Counted from the first letter of the stretch, positions 34,700 through 46,938 are shown. The stretch is 64,000 nt of DNA from Carcinoscorpius rotundicauda (GCA_011833715.1 CM022391.1:169179601-169243600), one strand, 5' to 3'. The notes: generated by a model from the letters alone, not told the origin. Numbers and translations: made by a program.

Positions 34700-35430
34700 C
34701 CCTTATCATTATAAATACTGAAACGTACAATCTTACAAACACGTGACTTTATTCCGGACCAATCATTTAGCGAAATGAAATACACAATGTTACTTAAAAC
34801 AAGCTGGATATGCGTAAAGATTCCATAAGGTAAATCTAATGATTTAAGTACGATTTTGGGATTAAGTGTATGACATTTCTTTTTTTTTACTTTGTTTCAG
34901 GAAGGCTTTAAACATCTTACCTTAAGATTAAGCTTATGGTGTCTTTGCCAGAAGGATTTTGTCACTATTAAAAATATAATTTTATCAGCTATTGTTCCAA
35001 GTAATGGGACTCCAATATTCTTCGTACACTGCCAATTTATTTACGAATTTAATGTTCTACTTTTCGTTATTCTGTAGTGTCGAATTGGTTCATCATCGCT
35101 GCTGATATATATTGTACTATTGTTGGCATCTTAAGTACCTGTTTGATGTACGTGTCTTGTTTTGGAATGATTTGTTATTTAATTTTGTAACAAAACGAAG
35201 TAAACTGCCAAAATAATCTGGAAGTTGGTGATGGCGCTTCCCTCAACAACTGTTTTGGACTTGTTTTAATTTTTATTATTGTAAACCAGCCATAAGAGCG
35301 CTTGTAAAACTTTGAAAATAGGAAAAATATGCAATTATGAAGAAAATGAAAATAATAAGATAAGAATAATAAGAAGGTAATCAACAACACGAGTCAGAAC
35401 CATTACGTTTAAATTTTACAACCATTAAAC
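34700..35430. other. opa intron, AT-rich, no assigned element
   Basis: A TTTGTTTCAG acceptor-like site at about 34900 precedes a short ORF, but no donor or conserved product follows. Confidence 0.5.
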
Positions 35431-35435
35431 ACAAG

Positions 35436-35548
35436 CCTATTTAATGTTGTCTACTTAGATCTAGTTGTTTACACATAATATCATTAGACAAATAACCTTT
35501 CTTGTTTGTTATTTACGTGCTGGTTACAATTTGTTAGCATCTTATACA
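35436..35548. repeat. dispersed repeat, copy 1
   Basis: AGTTGTTTACACATAATATC and CTTGTTTGTTATTTACGTGC; see 38767-38872. Confidence 0.65.
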
Positions 35549-36057
35549 ACAAGGTGATGTAACCTGTTAAACATTCTTACTACTCTACTATTACTGTATT
35601 TATTATTACAGGTATAGTTATTAAATTTAAACTTTACATTTATTAGGTACATGCCTATTCCATGGTCATTGTTTTAGGACTTCGTTATAAAAAGTACAGT
35701 GAATGATATGGTTCAGACACTCGTATACAAACAGATAAGTTAGACACAAGTAAATACGACGACAAACGGCAGTTATGGCCTGTGAAACATGTTTCGTTTT
35801 CTCCCGCCACCTCAACACATTCCCCGAGTTTTTCAACATGATGGCCATGACCCTCTGTCAGTGCTTTTGTTTAATAGCCTTTTCCTTCTCTCACTAACTT
35901 CTATTTCGCCCGTGTGATGCTCGAAGTAGCCTGAATTTTGCCCAATTTTTTCTTTCACAACAAGATTGGGAAGAGTCACATAGCTGTAGTCTTGGGTAAC
36001 GGACAATTTATACTAACTAAGAAACCGTTGAATTATAAACTAGACTGACTGAACAAA

Positions 36058-36181
36058 ATTGTTTTTTAGAATTAAGCACAAAGCTACACAATGGGCTATC
36101 TGTGCTCTGCCCACCACGGGTATCGAAACCCGGATTTTAGCGTGTAAGTCTGCAGACATACCGCTGAGCCACTGGGGGGCC
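36058..36181 (-). mobile_element. family B SINE, full length
   Basis: ATTAAGCACAAAGCTACACA tail, GGGTATCGAAACCCGG B box, CCGCTGAGCCACTGGGGGG head. Confidence 0.85.
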
Positions 36182-36387
36182 AAGCCAACCTAGCCGATCA
36201 GAAACGATTAATAAACTTTTATGTGAAAATGTAAACGAAGTTAAACTGACTGATAAGAATTAGCTCTATAGCAACAGTAATATCTATATAAAACCAAATA
36301 ATTTTCTGCAATTAACAAAGCAAAATCTGACTAGCAAAAAGAGTTTAATTAACAACCAAACAAGCTGTCTCTCTGATTTGGTATACT

Positions 36388-36641
36388 CTGGTAGTTAGGT
36401 GCTTATTTTGCAATCTGAGAGCCACAGATTCGAATTCTACCCCAAACATGCTCGTCCTATCAGCCGTGGGGACGTTATAAAGTGATAATAAATTTCATTA
36501 TTTATTGGTAAAGAGTAACCTAAGAGTTGGCTGTGGGTGGTGTTGACTAGCTGTTTTCCGTCTAACATATTATTTCAAGATTAGATAGGCTAGTGCTGAT
36601 AGTCATAAAGTAACTTTGTGTGAAATTCAAAACAGACGAAC
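36388..36641 (+). mobile_element. family A SINE, diverged
   Basis: CAGATTCGAATTCTACC B-box region and a GTGTGAAATTCAAAACAG tail. Confidence 0.75.
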
Positions 36642-36969
36642 TTACTTATCCAGATATGGCAAATCCGTTCAGAATTACTTGATACAGCATTACATCTTGT
36701 TTTCTACACCGATTTCTACCTTTGAAAGATTAATGTATTTTTCTTATAGTCAGTAGATGTGACGTTGCTGTTCTCCTAAGTTTTGCAGTGTAGTATAATA
36801 AATTTCATTGAGATAATAAGTTTGAAAACACTACCAGCATAAATCTGGTTTGACGCGAAGATAAACCTTGTGAATTTATTATCACCAACCTTAGTGGCTT
36901 TTGTCAATTGTTTTAGTATCTACTAACGAAATTTGTTGTTGTTGCTGTTGTCTCTTGCTATTTAAACTT

Positions 36970-37208
36970 TGTTTGAATTTCCCGCAGAGCTACACGAGGG
37001 CTATCTGTTCTAGCCGTTCCTAATTTAGCAGTGTAAGACTATAGGGAAGGCAGCTAGTTATCACCACCCACCGCCAGCTCTTGGGCTACTCTTTTACCAA
37101 CGAATAGTGGGATTCACCGTAACATTATAACGGCCCTACGGTTGAAAGGGTGAGCATGTTTGGTGGGACAGGGATTCGTGTGCCTTAACCACCTGGCCAT
37201 GCCGGGCC
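36970..37208 (-). mobile_element. family A SINE with head deletion
   Basis: GGGACAGGGATTCGTGTGCC shows loss of the anticodon-arm part; ends GGCCATGCCGGGCC. Confidence 0.85.
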
Positions 37209-37339
37209 GTTTAAATATTGCATGTGCTGTCTATTGCTGCTGTAAAAACCATCATTATTACCTTCTGTTGACATCATTCTTAACTGTTACTAACTGCCAA
37301 AACAAACCTAGATTGTTACATAAACCTTCACTGTTGTCA

Positions 37340-37430
37340 CTCTGGTAGCGCAGCGGTAAAATTCGGAATCCGATCTCTTCAATGGGTACATTACAGATAT
37401 TCTACTGTGCAGTTTGTTTGTTTTTTACTT
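37340..37430 (+). mobile_element. possible tRNA-like SINE fragment
   Basis: CTCTGGTAGCGCAGCGGTAA resembles a family B head; the rest is decayed. Confidence 0.3.
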
Positions 37431-37439
37431 TATAACAAA

Positions 37440-38025
37440 CAATTATTGTTATCTACTGCTAATATAAAGGTTAGTTTTTGCTGAGTGCCAGTGTAAAATT
37501 TAAAGGTTATATAATGCTTATCTAAATATTTCTAGAAATTTGTATTCTTGCTTAGCCAGAAGGAATTTTGACATAACGTAACGAGTCGCTTTAATGTTTG
37601 GGAGTATCTAAAAATATTAGGAAACAGTTTAATGCACATACATAAAGAATGGTTTAGGCTGGAATTAGATGCGATGTGTTGAGTCTACCAGAGCGAGTTA
37701 TTTAGTAAGCGACCTAGTTAATTAATGAGTAGTGAAGTGCATTATTTAGTTGGTTTGTTGTGGAATTTCTCCCAAGGAACGTTGGTTACGATAAACGTGG
37801 AATGTGAAGTTGAAAAATTAAAAAAGTTTTTGTTATATTTAAGAGGACTGCAATTTGCAATCATCTCAAATACTATAGGCAACAATAAAAACAATATAAA
37901 CCTAGTGTTTACCTACTGCTACAAAATGTCGGTACTTATCATTTTATAACAAGAATAGTCACGCTTAAACAGCCAAAAAACTGTGTATTGGATTTCAGTA
38001 CCTTAACGAACTGCTGCTTCACTAC
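37440..38025. other. opa intron, AT-rich, no assigned element
   Basis: A 74-codon ORF at 37725 has no supporting signal. Confidence 0.5.
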
Positions 38026-38720
38026 TACTGCTATATTTATTAGTAAGCGTGTTTGTTTTGTATTGTAAAGTCTAGGTTGGTTGATCGTCTTACTACGCTA
38101 ATACTACTACTATATTTATTAGTAAGCGTGTTTGCTTTGTATTGTAAAGTCTAGGTTGGTTGATCGTCTTACTACACTATTACTACTACTATATTTATTA
38201 GTAAGCATGCTCGTTGAGTGTTGTAAAATTTCAATTAGTTGATCGTCTAACTGCACTACTACTACTGTATTTATTAGTAAGCATGTTGTTCGGTATTGTA
38301 AAATTCTGGTTGACTGATTGTTTTACTACATTACTACTATATTTAATAGTAAGCATGTAGTTCAGTATTTTAAAATCTCAATTAGTTGAGCGTCTAACTG
38401 CACTACTACTGTATTTATTAGTAAGCATGTTGTTCAGTATTGTAAAATTCTGGTTGATTGATCGTCTTACTACGCTACTGTTATTATATTTATTAGTAAG
38501 CATTCTTGTTCAGTATTGTAAAATTCTGCTTGATTGATCGTCTTTCTACGCTGCTGCTATTATATTTATTAGTAAGCATGCTTGTTCAGTATTGTAAAAT
38601 CTTAATTAGTTGGTCGTCTTACTACATTACTACTATATTTATTAGTAAACTTGCTTTTTCAGTATTTTAAAATCTTAGTCAGTTGATCGTCTACTGGTGT
38701 ACATATTAGTAAGCGTGGTC
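38025..38720. repeat. 70-79-bp minisatellite, about 9 copies
   Basis: Units carry TATATTTATTAGTAAGC, CAGTATTGTAAAATC and TTGATCGTCTTACTAC; AGTAAGC at 38042, 38121, 38200 and 38276 shows the period. Confidence 0.88.
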
Positions 38721-38766
38721 ACAAGTAAAGATATTGTTTTAAAAATAAAATTATACTTTAAATAAT

Positions 38767-38872
38767 TTTTTATGTTGTCTTCTGAGATCCAGTTGTTTAC
38801 ACTAATATCATTAGAAAATATAGTCTTCACTGTTTGTTATTTACTTGTTGGTATTCAATGTTTGGAGATGGT
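38767..38872. repeat. dispersed repeat, copy 2
   Basis: CCAGTTGTTTACACTAATAT and TTTGTTATTTACTTGTTGG, aligned with 35436-35548. It abuts the end of the minisatellite. Confidence 0.65.
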
Positions 38873-38879
38873 TTTAAAC

Positions 38880-40120
38880 TATATTTGATGAGATGCTTGT
38901 AATATGGGTTCCATTTTTTTATGCATTGCGTATAGTTTGTCAAGTTGCTGAGTGTTTTTAGACTGTATCAACTGAAACGAGATTTACAAAGAGCGTGTAA
39001 TGTTTTGAATATAAAATATACTTTATGAATTCAAATCAGTCTAGCTACCAATGCACATATAATCAAGAAGTTGTAAGAAAAATTAGAATAACCTAGATAC
39101 GTATTTACCACATACGATTGATCGCTATTTTGTTATTTGTAAGGATTTGTTTGATTAATTTTAATTGGTTTCGATAACGTTACTAATTTACTTTATCAAC
39201 TACAAGTTCACGTTCATTGATGTTGATTCTCTGTGGAAAGAAAGGTACAACTGACTCGGTGCTACAACTGTGTGTTAATACATGTATACTCAGATGAGTG
39301 CACTAATACGAGTATAAGTATTATTACATTATTTAAGAATATAACAGCTATCATATAAATTAATCTGTAGAATATTCACAAGTAAATACAAAACGGCAGA
39401 AAAAACAACCAAGAACTCTTTATTTGTAATGAGAGAGAGAAACGAGAGAAACTAAAACAAACATCCATTTATATCGGTGTAATATAAATACTGATTGTTT
39501 GATATAACTAGTTAAAGATGTAACCAACCTATTAAACATTCCAAAAGACAGCACGTAGCTATAGTGAGACGCGGTTGATGAAATCATCCGATCTATTCAT
39601 CGCTTTTCTTGTTTGTTTTTTATAGTAAATTTCTGTGTTTATTTCTGTCCTTTCAAATGAATTCGCGAGCTCTTCTAACACCCTCTAGCGGAGGTAGTCA
39701 CAGTGAGATTACGTGTGCTGCAATTCAAGTCAGGGTTCATTGGCGCTGTTGACTATTGCAAGCATTATATTTTCCATGTTTACCCCTCAAATCGTAAAAC
39801 ACATTTACAAGCAGGCGTGTCCGAACAAGTGTTTGAGAAATACGGAAGTCAGAGTTAAATCCAAGCTTACTGATTGAATGACGGTGTAAATCGCTCCCTT
39901 TACATGTAAGGATTAATAAGAGGCGTTTAATACGATTAAAAAGTAAAAATAATCTCCGACCCATGAACAATTCAGTGTAGCCTTACTCTCTAAAATTGTC
40001 TTTTATCACCGCACGTTCATTCACCCTTTTTCATGTCATGTATGTATCACTAGTGGTTAAAAAATAAATAAAAAATTCCATTTCGTTTCTATACTCAGTG
40101 CAGTTGTTAACGTTAATGTT
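38880..40120. other. opa intron, AT-rich, no assigned element
   Basis: No repeat family or exon recognised. Confidence 0.5.
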
Positions 40121-40124
40121 AAGT

Positions 40125-40235
40125 AAGTTTATTTGTCGTTAGGTTATATGTTATTTTCCCACTGCGAGTATCGAAACCCAATTTCCTAGCTTAGTAAATC
40201 CTCATACTTTCTGTTGAGCCAACAGGGAGGAAGGA
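40125..40235 (-). mobile_element. family B SINE, diverged
   Basis: GCGAGTATCGAAACCCAATT B box and a decayed head CTGTTGAGCCAACAGGG. Confidence 0.55.
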
Positions 40236-40442
40236 ATCTAAAAAAGGGCTTAGAGTTCAATATAATTTATCTAATCACATGTGAATATTTTTAAATATTA
40301 AGATGTACGCTTATCAGTTTGCTAGTAAATAATTTATAGAACTTAAAAGACACTTACTGATGTGGAGGTTATCTTGATATAAATAAACTTCAAGGAACGT
40401 AATGCACACTTTGACTGAATTAATAATTAAATTAAAGTACAG

Positions 40443-40475
40443 AACAACGTTTCGACCTACTCAGGTCATCTTTAG
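40443..40475 (-). ncRNA. second hammerhead-like motif, probably inactive
   Basis: Read on the minus strand: CTAAAGA, one spacer base, a perfect 5-bp stem II (GACCT/AGGTC with loop GAGT), GAAA, then ACGT and TGTTCTG. It shares the GAAACGTTGTTCT block with the copy at 26849-26861. The third core base is A instead of the invariant G, which should abolish cleavage. It lies in the opa intron in the sense orientation, so it would be part of the opa pre-mRNA. Confidence 0.45.
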
Positions 40476-40744
40476 GTTAACAAAACGAGTTTGCAACTGC
40501 AATTACTTCATTTAAGTATTTGATTTAATTAGCTTTTGATGAATTTAAAATTTTCAGGAAACATTTTCACAAAAACGTCGACATATTGGCATGGCTGTCA
40601 CGATATACCATCTTTAATATGCATATTTATGAATTATAGTGTTTACTCTGAAAAATGTGAGTAGTAAATATGAATGTCTTTATGAGTGGGCTTAATATTA
40701 TCCCTTTTTGTGTGAATTTTCACTTATTGCAACTATACAGAAAT

Positions 40745-40880
40745 CCGGCATGGCCAGGTGGTTAAGACGTTCGACTCGTAATCCGAGAGTCGCAGATTTG
40801 AATCCTCGTCACACCAAACATGCTCGCTCTTTTAGCCGTAGGGGCATTATAATGCGACGGTCAATACCATTATTCATGGT
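40745..40880 (+). mobile_element. family A SINE, 5' half, arm 1 of an inverted pair
   Basis: Head with CATGGCCAGGTGGTTAAGAC and GACTCGTAATC. It is tRNA-Thr(CGT)-like, but the acceptor strands do not pair and there is no 3' CCA context, so it is not a tRNA gene. It stops at ATTCATGGT. Confidence 0.85.
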
Positions 40881-41121
40881 ACACGAAGGCTATCTGCGCT
40901 AGCCGTCCCTAATTTAGCAGAGTAAGACTAGAGGGAAGGCAGCTAGTCATCACCACCCACCGCCAACTCTTGGGCTACTCTCTTACCAACGAATAACGGG
41001 ATTGACCGTCACATTAAATGCCCCCACAGTTTAAAGGACGAGCATGTTTGGTGTTACGGAGAGTCGAACCCGCAATCGTCAGATTACGAGTCGAGTTCCT
41101 TAACCACCTGGCCATGGCGGA
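40881..41121 (-). mobile_element. family A SINE, arm 2 of an inverted pair
   Basis: Starts at ACACGAAGGCTATCTGC directly after arm 1 and ends CTGGCCATGGCGG. It is near full length but lacks the tail. Confidence 0.85.
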
Positions 41122-41164
41122 CTATCTTATTATTAAATACATTTGTAAGCTTTGTGCTTGTAAA

Positions 41165-41425
41165 ACTAAACCTTTAAAATATAGAATATAAGTTTCTTGC
41201 TTCTAGCACTAAACTTTTGAAATAAAGAATATAAGTTTCTTCCTTCTAGCACTAAACTTTTGAAATAAAGAATATAAGTTTCTTGCTTCTGACACAAAAC
41301 TTTTGAAATAAAGAGTATAAGTTTCTTGCTTCTGACACTAAATTTTTGAAAATAAATGTACGTTTCCTGTTTGTAACACTAAAAACTTTAAAATATAGAA
41401 TATACAACACTAAATTTTTAAAGTA
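41165..41425. repeat. 43-bp minisatellite, about 5-6 copies
   Basis: ATAAGTTTCTTGCTTCTAGC ... ACTTTTGAAATAAAGAAT, with unit starts at 41188, 41231 and 41274. Confidence 0.88.
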
Positions 41426-41522
41426 TGAACTACTAATTAAAACCATTAAACTCAAAATGGGGTTGAAATTTTACTCGTGTTACTGACATTATTTCTTTAT
41501 ATTTGCTATTAAAATTAATGTG

Positions 41523-41669
41523 GCAAAAAAAATACTGCCCCCCAGTGGCTCAGCGGTATGTCTGCGGACTTACACGCTAAAATCCGGGTTTCGATACCCG
41601 TGGTGGGCAGAGCACAGATAGCCCATTGTGTAGCTTTGTGCTTAATTCAAAACAACAGCAAAAAATACT
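41523..41669 (+). mobile_element. family B SINE with probable target-site duplication
   Basis: Element at about 41537-41657 (CCCCAGTGGCTCAGCGGTAT ... AATTCAAAACAACA). GCA(n)TACT occurs on both sides (41523-41536 and 41658-41669) with different A-run length. The best-preserved family B copy here. Confidence 0.85.
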
Positions 41670-41940
41670 CTAAAATGATGCTAGGACCTGCTCTAATTTA
41701 TACAAGTGTGACTTATCCGGTTTGAATATTTAGTATCAAATAATCTGGAAAGAATGGAAAGTGCAGTCGTTCACTTCAACAATTTACCACTATAAAATTG
41801 GGTCATTTATTGAATGTATACAAGTAGTTGTGACTAAAAGACATTGTTATATGACATTCATTAACCTCCGTAATTTACCACGAGAAAATTTGTTCATTTA
41901 TGGAATAAATAACTGGTTATGATTAAAAGAAGGTTCAAAA

Positions 41941-42175
41941 GTTTGCCTGCGGGTCACGAGTTCAAATCCTCGTTCTATTAATTAAACATGCTTGACATTT
42001 CTGTGGGCGCTGTAATTTAACGATCAATCCCACTATTTGTTGGTAAAAGAGTAGCCCAACAGTTGGTGGTAGGTGGCGATGACTAGCTGCTTCCTCTTTA
42101 GTCTTTCATTGCTAAAATAGCGACAGCGAGAGCAGACATCTTCGTGTAGTTTTGCGCAAAATTCAAACCAAACAA
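41941..42175 (+). mobile_element. family A SINE, head-truncated
   Basis: CACGAGTTCAAATCCTCG B box; GCGCAAAATTCAAACCAAAC tail. Confidence 0.8.
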
Positions 42176-42499
42176 GGAATTTTTTACTCTAAGAAATTAT
42201 GATGAAATATATAGTAACTTATACGATCGTGGGCCTAAAAACGTTTATTTATTTTCAAACAGTTACAGTATTGGTATATTACTTTAACGTTTTATTGCAT
42301 TCATAGTTTCTGTGATCGTGAAGTAGTGTCAAAAATAAAAAAAATTACTCGAAAATATTCCTGGGTATGGACAAGTAAACAGTTCTTGAGAGACATAATA
42401 TTTAGATTGTATACATTTAAAGAACGTTTAAAAGTTAACAATGTAGAATAAATTCAGTAAAAAAAAATGTTTGAAAACAATAATTCGTACAAATGAATT

Positions 42500-42606
42500 A
42501 GTTTGTTGGTTTTTAAGCATAAAAAGGGGCTATTTGTGCTATGCTCACTACGGGTATCGAAAGCCAGTTTTTAACATAATAAATCCGGAGACTTGCAGCG
42601 GAGGTG
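42500..42606 (-). mobile_element. family B SINE
   Basis: GGGCTATTTGTGCTATGC and GGGTATCGAAAGCCAG. Confidence 0.65.
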
Positions 42607-42766
42607 CTCAGATAAATATACATAGAAATATGCCTGTCAGAGGACGTTTGCTCAACTATATATTAATTAAACTAGGTGTAGCAGAGACATTAACCTATGT
42701 TTAGATTATATAAGTTTATTTATATTAAATAAATTCACACACTATTTCATTTTCAAAACCTTCTGC

Positions 42767-42892
42767 CCCACCTCACTAGTTTAGAAATGATTCCGAAGGG
42801 TTATAACGCCAAACCCAGGTTTCGAGCTTCGATAACATGCATCAGAAAATACCGATAGCCCCTTGTCTAGCTTTGCGCTTCACAACAAACGA
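42767..42892 (+). mobile_element. family B SINE, diverged
   Basis: CCCAGGTTTCGAGCTTCG and GATAGCCCCTTGTCTAGCTT. Confidence 0.55.
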
Positions 42893-42899
42893 ACTTTCA

Positions 42900-44230
42900 C
42901 GAAATTAAATATGAATGAGGTACTTCATTTAGTTGATCTGTACTGTCTTTTGCTATATATCATTGTATGTAATTACATTCACTTCACTAGTTACTTTCCG
43001 ATCGCTTGTTTAACAGCCACTCAACATTAAACTTTTAAATTATTCACTTTCAGCTTGCAGGTTAACGAAAACCATGTAGTAATGATTAGAGTTTCGTAAA
43101 TGCCATAGAGCCAGACTTATATGTTTATTTTTAGCCTATAAGTATTACTATATTTCCCACTTTAACATTTGCATATGATGTTCGGCTAGGTACAATTTTA
43201 CGAAGGCTATCCCTAACTCGTATCCGTAAATGCCTTGTTGACTTGTTCAAATACGTTGTAGAATGTTGCAGTGACAGAGCGTTTATTATGGCAAACTAAA
43301 CCTTGATCTGTTACCGTAATTATAGCCTGAAATTAAAGACGTAAATACACTTTAACTATAGCAGAAAACAAAACATTCAGCCATGTTGTCAATCAAACAG
43401 TCTAATTTAACTTTGCAGATGGAATCCTTTCGATATAAGTTGGCCTTAATTTATGTAAAATACTTCATTCAAGGCGTGAAAGGTATAACATAGGTTTTTT
43501 TAAAACTCTACTGCCGAAAATTAGCAATTAAAGAGGTAGGTAACGTGTTTGCGCGCGTGGGAAACTTTTTAAACTTCATCAAACCGTTGAAATAATTTAG
43601 AGGATGGATCTGCTATTTGCATGCTAAAGTTCAGTGTGTGAATTTCATCATTGGTATATAAACACTTAGAGTACTGCTATCATCATCCTGTTGATTTTAA
43701 TACTTGTCTCTGATACCCAGGTTTAGAAAGTGTCGTATATCTGATATTTCTTACTAGATAATTCGATTAGTTTGCCATTTTTGAATACAAATTCGACTCC
43801 AAAGTCTTTTCTACTAAAATTGTTTGTATGCTTGCACGTGTTGTGGTATAGGTTTAACCTCGCACTCATTGAGATGCTCCTCACGGCCTCCAGGTTCGTT
43901 CGAAATACTACGTACCTAACCTCTTACGTGACATTTTAGGCAGGCCACTTAACTGTTTTAATTGCTTTAAGTGTACAGTACTGATTTTACATTTTATAAA
44001 ATTTGTGCTTTCGGATAGAAAATACCACAACCAAAGAAATATTTCGTAGGGAAGCAAAATATATCTTTCCTTAAGAAAATTAAATGTGATCATGGTTGTT
44101 GATGTTTCGGTGTTGTTATGTAATATCAGTAAATACGCCTAAATATGTTACAAAGTACAAAAAAAACTTTCACTTTATTGAGAAGTGTTTATATATATAT
44201 ATATATATTATTTGTTCTAGAAATAAACCT
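42900..44230. other. opa intron, no assigned element
   Basis: Two octamer-like ATTTGCAT words lie near 43168 and 43615, the second beside GCGCGCG (43550). An (AT)n run is at 44191-44207. Nothing here is proven regulatory. Confidence 0.4.
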
Positions 44231-44234
44231 CAGG

Positions 44235-44435
44235 ATAATGATATTAAAGTACTTACTGTATATCTCATCAAATCCTTATTACAATAAGGTATTAAAGTAC
44301 TAACAGAAGATCCCATCTAACCCCTAATACCGAAGGATATTAAAACACTTTCAGCAGATTTTATGAAACCAGTAATACAAAAGGATATTGAAGTAATTAC
44401 ATTAGATCACATCAATCCTGTAATACAGTATATTA
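44235..44435. repeat. 48-50-bp degenerate tandem repeat, 4 copies
   Basis: AAGGATATTAAAGTACTTAC ... ATCACATCAATCCTGTAATA repeated with many changes. Confidence 0.7.
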
Positions 44436-44439
44436 TTTC

Positions 44440-46010
44440 TTCGACAACTGATGTGAAAAGGAAGGCCACGAACCAAATGACATCATTAGTTATAATAACT
44501 TCTGAGTCATGTAAGCTGAAATAACTTTTAGTACATTATACACAATAACACTTTACATGTGGCTTACACTCTCGCTGTATCATACTGTAATGGAACTGCT
44601 TATATAATGCTGGAAAATCTTTATTACGCGATTTGTAAAACCAAACTTCGCAAAATTTTTATTCTGTGTGCATGTAGATTTGCAATAAGGGTCACGATAT
44701 TCCTGTTTCGCCTCCGTTTACCGTCACGGAGAACTTAATTTTTTTTACCATTCTTAGGATGCAGTTACGTGAAAAAGTCACGTGCGGATCTAATACACTG
44801 GTTATTGGGTGGTGTACATAAAACAGCTCAAGTGTGTAAAAAACCACAATTTTACACAATGTACCGGCGTACATCAAAATACTTCAGTTATGTTCTTCCA
44901 CACAGAGAAGTAACAGAAACAACATATCTATAATAAAAATAAGACATTTTGTGTAATATAGAGCCTGTCAACAGTAGCTTTGCGCGAAATTTAAAAACCA
45001 AACAAAACAGACAAGCATGGCGTAACACCCACTCATAACCCATATAGCATCGAGTTATTAGTCGAAACGTATTGTAACATGTATTTATTAGTAAGCTTAG
45101 GTGATCTTACAGCCAACTAACAATTATAAAAATATATATCCAATCGCTACAGCCTTACAGCACAAGTGTACGATAATTTACGCTTGAATTAACATTATTG
45201 AACACAAACTAAATTGTATGTGTCAGCATAAAGTGTATCAGCTGATATAATCTAAAGGTATAAAAACATTTTAAACGGAACACAAACAGTAATTACTACG
45301 AACTACATTTATATTCAAAGTGAGAAAAAAGCAGCTAGTATTATGTTGAAAAAAACATATATTCTTTGAATTCAAGAAGAAATATTTTCAGACTGTAAAT
45401 TTTAAACATATTCGAAGGACGAAGAATGAATAATCAGAGTTAAGATGGCTTCGTAAATAAGATTATTTTATTACCAAACATTTATTACGAAGTATAGCTT
45501 CTGGCCGTGTGATGGCTCGGTAGGTTTTTTGTTGCTAATTCTCATGTGTATAAGGCACATCTCTAAAGCCATACAATTACAGTGATATACAAGTTTACAC
45601 CTGTCCGATTTCTGTATTTACGTGCCTTATTAATGTCTTTGAAAGAAAAATTAATCACTCAAAACGCACCTGGTGTGAGCTACAAACAATAGAGAAAACA
45701 CGCCGGTCATCTCAAATAATAACAAATGCTTTTGACCAAAGCAAAGAAAATGTTTGTAAGTATAGTTATTTTAAATTACTGTTTAATTTAACTGTTAGTT
45801 AAATGAAGTCGGAGAAAGGAGTCCTGTAGATTTCATTATAATTGGTCATTCGGTTGACAACAGTTTGAGTTTTATAAAATTGTACGATAAAAAAAATTAA
45901 AAAATCAGGGTTTTTGAAGCATAGTATGGAATGAGGCCGCCACCTATGCTTAACGATAAACAAATAATTTCAGCTACGTATGTACAAACAAAGCTAATAA
46001 TGATACGGAT
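44440..46010. other. opa intron, no assigned element apart from a SINE tail scrap
   Basis: GTAGCTTTGCGCGAAATTTA at 44973-44992 is a family A tail fragment (plus strand, to about 45014). Confidence 0.5.
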
Positions 46011-46017
46011 AGTGAAG

Positions 46018-46280
46018 AAGCTGTGCTTGCCCATCGAAGTTTCCCTTTCCTAGATGTCTTGCCAACCAATCTCATGAGCAACATCTACATGGATTTGGGG
46101 TTTGAGTTCTTTCTCCTAGACGAATTGCCTTCCAGGGCTTTCGAGCTCCACGGGTTATAAATTCAGACTCCTGGATAAGATGTCTGAAAAGATTGTCGTG
46201 CCCCATCTTCTCAGGACAGACTGCCAGAGCAGCTGATGTTAAGGCGCCTCCATCGGCTTTAAGGCCAGTGTTTGGATGTT
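46018..46280. other. GC-richer unexplained block
   Basis: Composition differs from the intron around it; it contains CCTAGATGTCTTGCCAACCA and CCATCTTCTCAGGACAGACT. The plus strand is open for about 46 codons only. It may be part of an unrecognised retroelement. Confidence 0.25.
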
Positions 46281-46309
46281 TTCATAAAAAAGTCCTTACT
46301 TTTGAATCG

Positions 46310-46508
46310 ATGGACTAGAAGAAAGGCAACTAATTAATAGCAACCGCCGCCAACCCTTGTCTGATCGAATAATAGGATTTGATTATCGTTCTTATAGCGT
46401 ACTCACGGCTCCAAAATGCGGAGAGCGTTTTTGCGACAACTGGTAGCAAGCTATGGATATCAGATTTAGAGTGTGGGCACGCTAATCACATAACCATCAT
46501 TAGCCCCA
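46310..46508 (-). mobile_element. old family A SINE
   Basis: GACTAGAAGAAAGGCAACTA and GATCGAATAATAGGATTTG; head decayed. Confidence 0.5.
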
Positions 46509-46848
46509 AAATAATAGAAAAAACAGTTATTGGCTATACCTGCCCTTAACACAACTGTATAAGATAAATGGAACAACAGCTATCTGAAATCGAAAAATAA
46601 AGTGTTTTTTTTATTTTTTACTTCCGTATAAATATTTTAAGAACAGGATAAAGGCCAATCCACGTTTTAAAAACATAAAATTATATATTTATATGTAAAT
46701 ATAATTATGTGTTTCTTGCACTAAAACTTGCATTATCTGTTAAACTGAATAGCAGATACAAATAGTTTTAAGAAATTTTATTGATACTTTTACAGTCTAC
46801 AGTATAATTTAACTACAAAATAAGCTCAAATCTTGATAACTTAACTTC

Positions 46849-46938
46849 ACCTCCCTTCAGTGGTACACTGCTAAATTAGGGATTGTTAGCACAGATAGCC
46901 CTCGTGTAGCTTTGCGCGAAATACAAAAGCAAGCAAAC
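46849..46938 (+). mobile_element. family A SINE, 3' fragment
   Basis: ACTGCTAAATTAGGGATTG through GCGCGAAATACAAAAGC. Confidence 0.75.

Noticed and set aside
34475..34785. 79- and 80-codon ORFs on both strands (and the similar one at 58395)
   Set aside because: They are translations of a family A SINE.
40745..40817. tRNA-Thr(CGT) gene
   Set aside because: The A box, B box and anticodon loop look right, but the acceptor strands do not pair and the sequence continues into the SINE body.
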